From Phosphoribacter sp044220725 (GTDB taxonomy: Bacteria; Actinomycetota; Actinomycetes; Actinomycetales; Dermatophilaceae): a DNA stretch of 64,000 nucleotides. The first letter of the stretch is position 1; every line of letters begins with the position of its first letter. The position numbers were made by a program, and so were the translations under genes. Location of the stretch: positions 1-64,000 of the forward strand of contig JBGAQN010000004.1 of assembly GCA_044220725.1 (NCBI GenBank). Direction: 5' to 3'. This document shows positions 8,440 to 17,204 of this stretch, one piece after another. A model generated the notes under the pieces. It saw only the letters and a list, made by a program, of their open reading frames with translations. It did no database searches and was not told the DNA's origin.

Positions 8440-8715
8440 TCAGCCGGCGAGGTAGCTGCCGCGGCCCGCGTGCGCGAGCTTGCTCTGCAGGACGCTTCGC
8501 ATGAGCTCGGCGTTCGGACCGTCGTGCCGGTCCGCCGCGGCGAGCAGGTCGAGGATGTCGCCGCGCGAGTGATAGCCGGTCAACTGTCGTTCCAAGGCGG
8601 CGGTGGCGATGCGCTTCTGGCGGCGCTCGCGCAGCTCGTCGCGCAAGGTGCTCCACCGGTCGGCAATGCCCGCCGACGTGCGGGTGGTGGTCGTGGTGCT
8701 CTGCTTCGTGTTCAT
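8440..8715 (-). CDS. Small protein of unknown function
   Basis: A ~91-residue polar protein. It begins with a Thr-rich stretch (TTTTTRTSAG), then a basic helix (RWSTLRDELRERRQKRIATAALERQL), then GYHSRGDILDLLAAADRHDG, and ends AGRGSYLAG. No family is recognised. The start at 8715 is preferred over 8724 because GGGAGAG lies about 10 bases upstream. It is divergent from the following LysR gene and could be its target, which is the usual LysR arrangement, but this is an inference from position only. Confidence 0.7.
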   Translation of the reverse strand: MNTKQSTTTTTRTSAGIADRWSTLRDELRERRQKRIATAALERQLTGYHSRGDILDLLAAADRHDGPNAELMRSVLQSKLAHAGRGSYLAG

Positions 8716-8793
8716 GTCAACCATGCTCTCCCGAGCGCCATTCATGCGTCCAATACGGAAGTATCGAGTAATCCATGCAATATTGTTATGGGT

Positions 8794-9729
8794 ATGGATG
8801 TGGAGACCTTGCGGTGGTTCCAGCAGGTGGCTGACGGTGCGACTGTCACCGAGGTCGCCGAACTGTCGATGGTCAGCCAGCCGAAGGTGTCCCGAGCCCT
8901 AGCGGCTCTGCAGGTCGACGTCGGCGCACCGCTACTCGCCAAGTCGGGGCGGCTGTTGCGGCTGACCCACGCCGGCGCTGTCTTCAAACGGCATGTCGAC
9001 GCGGTCGTCAACCGCCTCGACGACGCACTCGCCGATGTCGACCAACTCGTCGACCCCGAGCGAGGCACGGTCACCCTCGCCTACGAACGAACGTTGGGCA
9101 CCTGGCTCGTCCCCTCACTCGTCGGTGGCTTCCGGGCCCGGCACCCGGGCATCCGGTTCTCCCTGGTCGCGATCGACGAGGAGATGAGCGTCTTCGCCGA
9201 CAGCCGGGTCGACCTCGTGGTCGCCGCGCGACGGCCGGGGTATGCCGCCAGCGAGCTCCCGGATGGCCCGGTGCTGCACTGGCGCAAGCTCTTTCACGAG
9301 CCATTGTTCCTCGCCGTGCCTCCGGCGCATCGGTTGGAAGACATCGACACGGTGTCCCTCGCTGACCTCAAGGACGAGCCGTGGGTCGCGCTGCGCGTGG
9401 GGACCCGGATGCGTCATGCACTAGAAGATCTTTGCCGGGCAGCCGGGTTCGAGCCAGACATCGCCTTCGAAGCCGACGACTTGGCCACGATTCGTGGCTT
9501 CGTCGGTGCCGGTCTGGGGGTCTCGATCGTGCCTGCCATGGGCGAGGACCCGATGCCCCGGGTGGCCGGGCTGGCCCGGTTAGTTGCGTTGTCCGACGCC
9601 GGAGCCCGCCGGGACGTGGGGCTGGTCTGGTCGGCTCAGCGGAGGTTGTTGCCGGCTGCCGACGTGTTCCGCCGCTTCGTGCTGGGTCGGCGAGAGCCGG
9701 CGCCACCTGCTCCCCGCTCAGCGCTCTGA
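8794..9729 (+). CDS. LysR-family transcriptional regulator
   Basis: A DNA-binding activator/repressor of ~311 residues. The N-terminal winged helix reads DVETLRWFQQVADG, then SQPKVSRALAALQVDVGAPLLAKSGRLLRLTHAG. The C-terminal periplasmic-binding-like effector domain includes GTVTLAYERTLGTWLVPSL and GFVGAGLGVSIVPAMG. Its helix-turn-helix lacks the common SFTRAA pattern and has ATVTEVAELSMVSQP instead. ATG 8794 was chosen over 8788 because a TATTGT -10 box at 8781-8786 would give a leaderless start. The promoter region shared with the divergent small gene is AT-rich for this genome. The ligand is unknown. Confidence 0.88.
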   Translation: MDVETLRWFQQVADGATVTEVAELSMVSQPKVSRALAALQVDVGAPLLAKSGRLLRLTHAGAVFKRHVDAVVNRLDDALADVDQLVDPERGTVTLAYERTLGTWLVPSLVGGFRARHPGIRFSLVAIDEEMSVFADSRVDLVVAARRPGYAASELPDGPVLHWRKLFHEPLFLAVPPAHRLEDIDTVSLADLKDEPWVALRVGTRMRHALEDLCRAAGFEPDIAFEADDLATIRGFVGAGLGVSIVPAMGEDPMPRVAGLARLVALSDAGARRDVGLVWSAQRRLLPAADVFRRFVLGRREPAPPAPRSAL

Positions 9730-9755
9730 CGCACGCCGTCGGCCCTTGACCCCCG

Positions 9756-10682
9756 TCAGTCCGTCAACTGAGGGAGGACCTGGCGTCCGACGATGCGGAC
9801 GATCTCGGCCACTGCGCGAAGCAGGTGTGGTTCCGCGCGGTCGGTGTGATGGGCGACCGCCAACTTGGTCGTCGCTCCCCGGTCGGTGAGCGGCCGATAG
9901 ATCACGCCGTCGAGGCGCAGCGCGGCGACCGGTTCGGGCACGACGGCGACCCCGAGGCCGCCGGCGACCAGAGTCGCCAACGTGGACGTCTCGTCGACCT
10001 CGTGGCGGATCGTCGGCTCGAACCCCGCCGCTCGACAGAGTCCGAGCACCGACTCGAACATCACCGAATCCCGCCGACCGGAGTGCACGATGAACGACTC
10101 CTCACACAGGTCCGCGAGCGAAACCCGCTTCACAGCGGCATACGGATGCGTCGCGGGGAGGGCGGCGACCAGGCGCTCGCGCCGGAGCACCTGCAGCGAA
10201 ATGGCCGGGTCCGCGACGGGTGGTCGAAGCAGCGCAATGTCGATCTGCCCAGCCCTCAGCGCGCGGATCTGGTCGGGCACAAGCATTTCGCCGCGAAAGG
10301 CGAAGTCGATCCCGGGCAACTCGGCGCACAACCCCCGCGCGAGCGCCGGGAGCAGGCTGTAGGTCGCCGAGCCCACGCAGCCCACAGCGAGGCGACCGAC
10401 GGCACCGGCGGCCACCTGACGCGCCTCGTGTCCCGCGTCGTCGACCGAGGCGAGGATCGTGCGAGAGCGGACGAGGTATGCCGCCCCCGCTGCGGTCAGG
10501 TCGACCCGCCGAGTCGTGCGGAGGAACAGTTGCACGCCGAGGTCGTTCTCCAAGGCCCGGATCGCCTGTGAGAGAGGTGGCTGGGCCATGTGCAGCCTCG
10601 CCGCCGCCCGACCGAAGTGGCGCTCTTCGGCGACGGCCACGAAGTAGCGCAGGTGACGCAGATCGATTGATATCACCATCAT
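9756..10682 (-). CDS. LysR-family regulator of the adjacent catabolic operon
   Basis: A ~308-residue LysR protein of the aromatic-catabolism type (CatM/BenM-like in style): DLRHLRYFVAVAEERHFGRAAARLHMAQPPLSQAI in the DNA-binding domain, then an effector domain with HSGRRDSVMFE and VAGGLGVAVVPEP. Its start is only 60 bases from the divergent CoA-transferase gene, so it very probably controls that operon in response to a substrate or intermediate. Two adjacent ATGs (10682, 10679) are possible starts. The effector is unknown. Confidence 0.9.
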   Translation of the reverse strand: MMVISIDLRHLRYFVAVAEERHFGRAAARLHMAQPPLSQAIRALENDLGVQLFLRTTRRVDLTAAGAAYLVRSRTILASVDDAGHEARQVAAGAVGRLAVGCVGSATYSLLPALARGLCAELPGIDFAFRGEMLVPDQIRALRAGQIDIALLRPPVADPAISLQVLRRERLVAALPATHPYAAVKRVSLADLCEESFIVHSGRRDSVMFESVLGLCRAAGFEPTIRHEVDETSTLATLVAGGLGVAVVPEPVAALRLDGVIYRPLTDRGATTKLAVAHHTDRAEPHLLRAVAEIVRIVGRQVLPQLTD

Positions 10683-10706
10683 CTTGATTGGAGGCGAAAC
10701 ATATCC

Positions 10707-10735
10707 TTCACCTTATCAACAATCGTCCCTAGTCT
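10707..10735 (+). promoter_or_regulatory. Promoter of the catabolic operon
   Basis: A TTCACC -35 box at 10707-10712, a 17-base spacer and a TAGTCT -10 box at 10730-10735 lie 7 bases before the ATG at 10743, implying a leaderless mRNA. The AT-rich spacer (CTTATCAACAATCG) in the LysR-operon gap is a likely place for LysR binding. Confidence 0.6.
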
Positions 10736-10742
10736 CGAATCC

Positions 10743-11417
10743 ATGACCCAGATCTGTGCGACCGTCGACGAGGCCGTTGCGGGCATTGCGGACGGCGCCA
10801 CCGTCCTGGTCGGCGGCTTCGGGATGGCCGGTATGCCGGTCGACCTCATCGATGCGCTGATCCGCCAGGGCGCCACTGACCTCACCGTGGTGTCGAACAA
10901 CGCAGGCAACGGGGACACCGGGTTGGCCGCGCTCCTGGCTGCTGGCAGAGTCCGCAGGGTCGTCTGTTCCTTTCCCCGCCAGTCCGATTCGTGGGTCTTC
11001 GACGGTCTCTTCCGTGCGGGCCGGATCGAGTTGGACGTGGTGCCCCAGGGCAACCTCGCCGAACGGCTCCGGGCTGGCGGCGCCGGTATTGGAGCCTTCT
11101 TCTGCCCGACCGCAGTCGGAACCCCACTCGCCGAGGGCAAGGAGACCCGGGTTATCTACGGGCGCGCCTACGTCCTGGAATACCCGATCACGGGGGACGT
11201 GGCGCTCATCAAGGCCCACGTCGCCGACCGGATGGGCAACCTCACCTACCGCAAGACCGCTCGCAATTTCGGCCCAGTGATGGCCACAGCGGCCGCGACG
11301 ACGATCGTCCAAGTGAGCACCGTCGTCGAGCCCGGCGAGATCGACCCCGAGGTGGTTATCACCCCGGGCATCTTCGTCAACCGCGTCGTCGCTGTCGAGA
11401 CAGGAGCACGGGCATGA
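10743..11417 (+). CDS. 3-oxoacid CoA-transferase, subunit A
   Basis: The alpha subunit of a succinyl-CoA:3-oxoacid (or 3-oxoadipate) CoA-transferase, which activates a keto acid for thiolytic cleavage. The 224-residue protein matches the family length and carries VGGFGMAGMPVDLIDAL, the SNNAGNGDTGLAALL stretch and the TAVGTPLAEGKE block. It is intact and overlaps the next gene by ATGA, as A and B subunits usually do. Its partner gene is broken, so the enzyme is probably not functional here unless another B subunit exists elsewhere. Whether the substrate was 3-oxoadipate, acetoacetate or another acid cannot be told. Confidence 0.93.
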   Translation: MTQICATVDEAVAGIADGATVLVGGFGMAGMPVDLIDALIRQGATDLTVVSNNAGNGDTGLAALLAAGRVRRVVCSFPRQSDSWVFDGLFRAGRIELDVVPQGNLAERLRAGGAGIGAFFCPTAVGTPLAEGKETRVIYGRAYVLEYPITGDVALIKAHVADRMGNLTYRKTARNFGPVMATAAATTIVQVSTVVEPGEIDPEVVITPGIFVNRVVAVETGARA

Positions 11418-11980
11418 GCGTCACGGGCGTGAACGTCGTCGAGCACACCGACCGGGGGCCATTGAGCCGCAACGAGATTGCTGCACTCATCGCCGGGCAT
11501 ATCCCCGCCGGCTCCTATGTCAACCTCGGCATCGGATTGCCGACGCTCGTCGCCGACCACCTCGGCCCCGATGCCGGCGTGATCCTGCACACCGAGAACG
11601 GCATGCTCGGCATGGGCGCCGTCGCCACGGGTGACGACATCGACCCCGACCTCACGAACGCCGGCAAGATCCCTGTCCTCGAACTGCCCGGAGCGGCATA
11701 CTTCCACCACGCCGACTCGTTCGCGATGATGCGCGGCGGGCACCTTGACGTATGTGTCCTGGGCGCCTTCCAGGTGTCGGCCACCGGCGATCTGGTCCTG
11801 CTGTCCAGCAATGCGATCGGCGTGGCCAAGGGGCATACGGCATACGAGGTGACGTTCGGTGCGGTGCTCGCGACCTTCGTGCCGCGGCTGCGGGCGGCGG
11901 GGGTCGGCGAGGACGACCTGCGGCGCATCCTCGTGACCAACCCCGCTGCCCTGCTCACCGTCCGCTCCTCCGAAGGGTGA
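11414..11980 (+). pseudogene. Chimera: CoA-transferase subunit B N-terminus joined to phosphotriesterase C-terminus
   Basis: Residues 1 to about 126 are a normal CoA-transferase B subunit: NEIAALIAGHIPAGSYVNLGIGLPT, LHTENGMLGMG, GAAYFHHADSFAMMRGGHLD and VLGAFQVSATGDL. At about base 11793 the similarity stops. The remaining ~60 residues (VLLSSNAIGV, AYEVTFGAVLATFVPRLR, GVGEDDLRRILVTNPAALL) look like the C-terminus of a phosphotriesterase-family amidohydrolase. The reading frame is open across the joint. The NW..PGK..KGMGGAMDL middle of subunit B is absent. A real gene fusion is unlikely because both partners are incomplete. Confidence 0.8.
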
Positions 11981-11984
11981 TGTC

Positions 11985-12588
11985 GTGTCCAGAGTGAACA
12001 CGGTGCTCGGCCCGCTCCCCTCCGAGGAACTGGGGATCGTCGCCGTCCACGAGCACATCGGCTATGGCATGCCCGGGTCGGAGTTGGACTCGCGATGGTG
12101 GAAGACCCCGGAGCAACGATATGCCGAGACCGTCCCCAAGTTGCGCGAGTTCGCCGCCAACGGTGGGCGGACCTTTGTCGAAGCCACCGGGATCTGCAAC
12201 GGCCGGGACATCGATTACTACAAGTCGTTGTCGGCCAAGACCGGCGTGCACATCGTCGCCTGCACCGGCTTCGTCGGCGGCGACACCGCGCTGGCCTTCT
12301 TCGCCCGGGCCACCGTCGACTATCTCACCGCGCAGTTCGTCCACGAGATCACGGTCGGCATCGGCGACACCGGCAGCAAGGCCGGGGTCATCAAAGTCGG
12401 TGTGAGCCGCGGCGGCCGGATGACCGACCTGGACAAACGGATCTACCGCGCGGCCGGCCGCGCCGCGGCCGCCACCGGCGTCCCCATCCTCACCCACCTG
12501 GCCATCGACCCCGAGCCGGCCGTCGAGATCTTCCGCGAGGAGGGGCTGCCGCTGGACCGGTGCCGACTTCCTCACCATCCGCACCTGA
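11985..12588 (+). pseudogene. Phosphotriesterase-family N-terminus joined to a possible CoA-transferase B tail
   Basis: From GTG 11985 the frame gives an amidohydrolase N-terminus: VHEHIGYGMPG (the HxH metal ligands), FVEATGICNGRD, VIKVGVSR (the usual carbamylated Lys) and GVPILTHLAID. Similarity ends at EEGLPLDRC, about base 12563. The rest of the barrel (about 80 residues plus the tail) is missing, although a C-terminal piece lies upstream at 11794-11980. In the next frame, bases 12556-12588 read TGADFLTIRT and stop, which resembles the TGADF.. end of CoA-transferase B subunits. That last point rests on ten residues and is tentative. Without it, the frame runs on into the FAD gene to 12716. 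Confidence 0.72.
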
Positions 12589-12603
12589 GAAAGCGAGACC
12601 ACC

Positions 12604-13737
12604 ATGGAGTCCTCTGCCCTGCGCGCCCTCACGGTCGCCGTCGTCGGTGGCGGTTACGGCGGCGCCTGCGCGGCCAAGGCCCTGAGCCTGCTCGGCGCCG
12701 ACGTCACCGTCTATGAGCAAGCCAGCCAGATCCGGGAGGTCGGCGCCGGCATCGGGCTGCGCCCGTCGAGCATGGATCAGTTCCGCCAGTGGGGGATCTT
12801 CGAGGCCATCGCCGACGTGACCTCGGCCAGCGACTACTTCCAGATCCTCACCGCCGACGGCCACGAGATCATGAAGGACTCCTGGCCCGGCATGGACGAT
12901 TACACGCCCAAGACGCACACCCACCTGGTGCACCGCGGCGACTTCATCGACGCCCTCATCGGTGTGTTGCCGGATGGGATGGTCAAGCTCGGCCACAAGC
13001 TCGAGCGCATCGAAGACCACGGCGACGGTGCCGTCTTGCACTTCGCCAACGGAGCCAGCGCCCGGGCCGACCTCGTCGTCGGTGCCGACGGGATCAAGTC
13101 GACCGTGCGCCAACAATTGTTCAGCGACCAGCAGCCGCGGTTCGCCGGGGAGCACGCCTACCGCGTCGTGGTGGACAACGACAAGGCGCACGGGCTCGTC
13201 GTCGACGACAACCTGCGGATGTATCTCGGCCGCGGCACCAAGGTCTACGTCCTGCCGTTGCGCCATCGCGGCCAGATGTCCTTCGACGTCACCGCCCTCA
13301 ATGCGGACGCCTCGTGGACGCCGGCCGTCACGAAGGACGACATGCTCGCCACCGTCGGCGGTTTCGACGAGCGGATCGTCAACACGGTCCAGGATCTCGA
13401 CTTCGCCGAGGTCAACGTCCGCGCCGTCTATGACATCGACCCGGTCGACACCTGGGTGTCCAGTTGCGTCGCGTTGCTCGGCGACGCGGCCCACGCGATG
13501 TGTCACCACCAGGGCCAGGGCGCCAACTCGGCGATCCTCGACGCGGGTGCCTTGGCGACGGCCCTCGCCGAGGCCGACTCGGTGGCCGAGGCGCTCGCGG
13601 CATACCAAGCGGCTCGCAAGCCGGTCACCGACGAACTGCAGCGGATCTCCCGGCAGGGGTGGAGCGAGGACGAGGTGAACGACGTCTTCCCCGGCCAGAA
13701 GTCCGCCGCCGGGCAGCAGGGCGTGGCCGAGGAGTGA
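12604..13737 (+). CDS. FAD-dependent monooxygenase
   Basis: A ~377-residue flavoprotein hydroxylase of the UbiH/salicylate hydroxylase type, using NAD(P)H and O2 on an aromatic or related substrate. The N-terminal Rossmann motif is VVGGGYGGACAAKAL, the middle shows DLVVGADGIKSTVRQ (DG motif), and the second FAD motif is LLGDAAHAMCHHQGQGANSAILDAG. It is full length and uninterrupted, unlike several neighbours. A GAGAAAGCGAG site precedes the ATG. The operon context suggests ring or ketone oxidation upstream of CoA activation. The exact substrate is unknown. Confidence 0.9.
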   Translation: MESSALRALTVAVVGGGYGGACAAKALSLLGADVTVYEQASQIREVGAGIGLRPSSMDQFRQWGIFEAIADVTSASDYFQILTADGHEIMKDSWPGMDDYTPKTHTHLVHRGDFIDALIGVLPDGMVKLGHKLERIEDHGDGAVLHFANGASARADLVVGADGIKSTVRQQLFSDQQPRFAGEHAYRVVVDNDKAHGLVVDDNLRMYLGRGTKVYVLPLRHRGQMSFDVTALNADASWTPAVTKDDMLATVGGFDERIVNTVQDLDFAEVNVRAVYDIDPVDTWVSSCVALLGDAAHAMCHHQGQGANSAILDAGALATALAEADSVAEALAAYQAARKPVTDELQRISRQGWSEDEVNDVFPGQKSAAGQQGVAEE

Positions 13738-14663
13738 GCCTGCACCCGCAGATCACGCAGGTGTTGCGGCACCTCCCGCCACCGCCCCCCGGCCCGCTCG
13801 ACCCGCTCGCCTTGCGCGCCGCCGAGCAATCGCAGGTCCCAGCGCTCGCCGACCGCATTCCGGTGTATGCCGTCCGCGACCTCGTCGCGGACACCCCCGC
13901 CGGGGACGTGCCGGTGCGGGTCTACACGCCGGGGGAGGGCACGGCATACGGGCTGCTCGTCTATCTCCACGGTGGAGCGTTCTTCCTGGGCAGCGTGGAC
14001 ACCCACGACCACGTCGCTCGCTCCCTGGCGAAGGAAACCGGACACGTCGTGGTGTCCGTGGGCTATCGCCTCGCGCCCGAGCATGCCTATCCCGCCGGGC
14101 TCACGGATTGTTACGGCGTCGTTCGGTGGGCGGCGGCGAACGGCGAGCAACTCGGCTGGAACGGCGGGAATCTCGTTGTGGCAGGCGACAGTTCGGGTGG
14201 GACTTTGGTCGCGGCGGTTGTGGCGATGGCCCACGATGACGGCTTCGACGCCATCACCCACCAGGTGCTGTTCTACCCATCGCTCGATCTCGACTTCGAC
14301 GTCCAGCGCTATGCGTCGCTGCGCGACAACGCAGTCGGCTACGGCTTGGAGACCGCGGGGCTTGCGCCGTTCAACGCCTTCTACCTCGACAGCGGTGCCG
14401 ACCCGGCCGACCCGCTCGTCTCGCCGATCAAACGCGCCGACATGGTTGGTCTGCCGCCGGCCATGGTCATCACCGGCGAGCTGGACCCGCTGCGCGACGA
14501 AGGCGAGCTCTATGCTCGTCGGCTGCAGGCGGCGGGTGTGCCCGCCACCGTCAGCCGGTATGCCGGCGCCGGACACGGCTTCGTCCAACACTTCTCGTGG
14601 ATCCCGGACTACTACCGGGCGTTCGAGGAGACCGCTGAGTTCCTGGTCGGCGGTGCGGGCTGA
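13734..14663 (+). CDS. Alpha/beta hydrolase (HSL-family esterase)
   Basis: A ~309-residue carboxylester hydrolase. The oxyanion-hole motif YLHGGAFFLGS, nucleophile motif AGDSSGGTLVAA, acid in GELDPLRDEG and His in GAGHGFVQHF form the hormone-sensitive-lipase pattern. The GTG start overlaps the monooxygenase stop as GTGA, and its stop overlaps the next ATG, so it is translationally coupled on both sides. It probably cleaves an ester or lactone intermediate of the pathway. It appears intact. Confidence 0.92.
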   Translation: MSLHPQITQVLRHLPPPPPGPLDPLALRAAEQSQVPALADRIPVYAVRDLVADTPAGDVPVRVYTPGEGTAYGLLVYLHGGAFFLGSVDTHDHVARSLAKETGHVVVSVGYRLAPEHAYPAGLTDCYGVVRWAAANGEQLGWNGGNLVVAGDSSGGTLVAAVVAMAHDDGFDAITHQVLFYPSLDLDFDVQRYASLRDNAVGYGLETAGLAPFNAFYLDSGADPADPLVSPIKRADMVGLPPAMVITGELDPLRDEGELYARRLQAAGVPATVSRYAGAGHGFVQHFSWIPDYYRAFEETAEFLVGGAG

Positions 14664-15107
14664 TGGCCGGTGACGTCACGATCCACCCGCTGGTGTCGCC
14701 GTGGGGCCGCTTTGGGCTCTACACGTTCTTCATCGACGCTCCCGAAGCGGCGATCGTCGACACCGGGATCATGTCCTCGCCCGCCGAGGGGATCGTCCCG
14801 GCCCTGGCGGCGCTCGGTCGGCGGATCGAGGACGTCCGCTGGATTCTGTGCACGCACGGAATTGGATTCCGAGCAGGCCCGATTGGCGCTGCAGGAGAGC
14901 ATCGACATCGAGGCCCGACTATCCGATGCGGTCGAGCGCTACCTGGCCGAAGGGATTCGCGAGACGGACACGGCATACTCTCCGTTCGCGCAGGTGGCCT
15001 CCGAGGTGGGTTACACGGGCGATCCGACGCTGGAACCGTCCCCGTTCTTCACGACCATGCACGGGTATGCCGTGGCACACCGCAGCGACGAGGAGCACCG
15101 ACCGTGA
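14663..15107 (+). pseudogene. Metallo-beta-lactamase-fold hydrolase with internal deletion
   Basis: The start reads VTIHPLVSPWGRFGLYTFFIDAP and IEDVRWILCTHG, the beginning of an MBL-fold hydrolase. At that point the expected HxHxDH metal motif should follow, but the sequence jumps at about 14867 into another frame that encodes a C-terminal tail: ELDSEQARLALQESIDIEARL and YTGDPTLEPSPFFTTMHGYAVA. By comparison with the usual ~300-residue family length, some 130 residues containing the catalytic site are missing and the frame has shifted. It cannot be active. Confidence 0.82.
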
Positions 15108-16871
15108 GCAGTGACCTGGGCATCGGCATGGGGATCGGGATCGGCCTGGGCGGCGGCGCCGGCGAGGTCCGCACCTGGGATGCCGGCGGCGTGCCGATCG
15201 TCATCCGCAAGGACTTGCGGGTGCCGATGCGCGACGGCGTCGAGCTGGCCGTCGACGCGTATCACGGCAGCGACGAGAAGCCGCGGCCTGCCCTCATCGC
15301 GATGAGCGCCTACGGCAAGGAGTTGCAGGCGCTCGCGCTGACCACCCCGCCGCAGCGGCGGCCGAGCCCGATGTGGGACGGCTGCATCGAGGCGGGCGAC
15401 ATCGCCCGCGTCGTCGGCGAAGGCTATGTCCACGTCATCGGGGACATGCGGGGGACCGGCGACTCCGGCGGCGAGATGATCGGCAACTACAACTTCGGTG
15501 GGGTGTCGCAGGGGCAGGACCTCTACGACGTCATCGAGTGGGTCGCTGCGCAACCATGGTGCGACGGCAACGTCGGCATGATCGGCATCTCCTACTTCGG
15601 GTCGATGCAGGTCCTCGCTGCGGCCGAGCGTCCGCCGCACCTCAAGGCGATCTTCGTCAGCGGTGGGCACTTCGACTTCTACGAGACGACCTACCACGGG
15701 GGGGGTCATGTGGTTCATGCCACGAGCGGCCCGAGAGGGTCGCGGTGGCGACTCGGGAATCGCCCACACGAACGTGAAGTCCCGCATGCAGCAGGTGCAT
15801 TCGCCTGACGAGTTGCGGGCCCTGGTCGAGAAGCGGCTGGCCGACCCCGATGTCGCGGCCTGGCCCAACCTCGTCCACGTCCTGCGCTATCCGAAGAACC
15901 GCGAGTTCTGGTTCGACATCGTCATGAACGAGCTCGATGGGCCCTGGTACAAGGAGCGCAACCCGATCACCCTGGCCGCCACCATCGACATCCCCGTCTA
16001 CCTGCAGATCGACCAGGGGCGCGGCTGGACACTCGAAGGGCACATCGACCTGTTCAACGTGCTCCAGGGCCCGAAGAAGCTCGACATCGGGTCCTATCCG
16101 CCGATGCAGTCCCGCCCCTGGATCGAAGAACACGACCCGATGTTCCGGTGGTATGACTACTGGCTCAAGGGAATCGACAACGGGATCATGGACGAGCCCG
16201 CCGTGAATGTGTTCGTCGAAGGGACCCGGTCGGTGGTCGCCGCCGACGCGTGGCCCCCCAAGCCGACGACGTTGCGCGAGCTGTTCCTGCGACCGCGACG
16301 CAGGCTGACCTTCGAGCCCGAGACGCTGGGCACGGAGTTTGCGGCCCCCGACGGCTTCTACCAGGCGCCGCTCACCGTGACCGACAAGGTCGAGATCCTC
16401 GACTGGAGCACCGCGCCGTTCGAGAAGGCGACCGAGCTCATCGGCGCCGGGGCCGCCCACCTGTTCGTCGAGATCGACCAGCCCGACACCAACCTCATCC
16501 TGCGACTGTGGGACGTCGCGCCCGGTGGTGCCCGCCAGCTCATCACCAGCGGCTACCTCAAGGCGTCTCATCGCGAGCTCGACATGGAACGCTCCCGGCC
16601 CGGTCACCCCTACCATCCGCACACCCGCGCGGTCCCCGTCGTGCCCGGCGTGATCGAGGAGTATGCCGTCCGGCTCTATCCCTTCGCCGCGACCTTTCTG
16701 CCCGGTCACCGCCTGGTGCTCGAACTGTCCAACAACGAGCCGCTGGTCGACGCGCACAATGCGCTGCTGCCGCCGGACGCCTTCCACCTGCCCGTCGGGC
16801 GCCCAGTCACCCACAAGATCTACCGCGACGCCCGGCACCCGTCCCGTTTGCTGCTCCCCTTCACCGACTGA
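15104..16871 (+). pseudogene. CocE/NonD-type X-Pro dipeptidyl acyl hydrolase, frameshifted at a G8 run
   Basis: The first frame (GTG 15104, overlapping the previous stop as GTGA) encodes an N-terminal alpha/beta-hydrolase with RKDLRVPMRDGVELAVDAY, GDMRGTGDSGGEM and the nucleophile motif MIGISYFGSMQ. At the G8 tract 15698-15705 there is one G too many. With seven G the reading continues as HGGVMWFMPRAAREGRGG into the second frame, which supplies the rest of the hydrolase and the C-terminal jelly-roll domain up to PFTD. Repaired, it would be ~588 residues, the family size. It could be a sequencing error, a true mutation or a phase-variable tract. Confidence 0.85.
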
Positions 16872-16982
16872 GCCTGTTGTCGAGCCGGTATGCCGCGCTC
16901 GGGGACCAGTCGATTGCGTCTGCTGGCAGCTGGGCCCCCGCGGGCGAGGAGGCCGGCGCGTCAGGGCAACGGTGTGGCTCGG

Positions 16983-17055
16983 TGCCCCCGGCGCGAATCG
17001 AACGCGCGACACCCGCTTTAGGAGAGCGGTGCTCTATCCCCTGAGCTACGAGGGC
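16983..17055 (-). tRNA. tRNA-Arg (anticodon CCT)
   Basis: The reverse strand folds as a cloverleaf. The acceptor GCCCTCG pairs with CGGGGGC with one mismatch. The D arm is GCTC..GAGC, the anticodon stem is CCGCT/AGCGG with loop CTCCTAA, and the T arm is GCGCG TTCGATT CGCGC. The anticodon CCT reads AGG. CCA is not encoded. It lies directly downstream of the decaying catabolic cluster, and no integrase is seen. Confidence 0.93.
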
Positions 17056-17204
17056 GGGGACGCGGCATACCGGATGTCCTGACCCGGCCACCGCGCAGGT
17101 CATTGTGCCACCCTCGGTGCACTGGGCCCCATTTCCGGGAGCGGGCGCGCGGCGCGCGGCGCGGGCGCCGGGGTCGCGGAGCTCGTCGCCGTTAGCCTGA
17201 GGCG

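Noticed and set aside
11985..12716. Intact 243-residue phosphotriesterase
   Set aside because: Similarity ends at about 12563. The remaining residues are out-of-frame reading of the monooxygenase gene.
15657..17012. 451-codon open frame on the minus strand across the CocE gene and tRNA-Arg
   Set aside because: It is antisense to clear hydrolase sequence, runs into a tRNA and shows no domain signatures.
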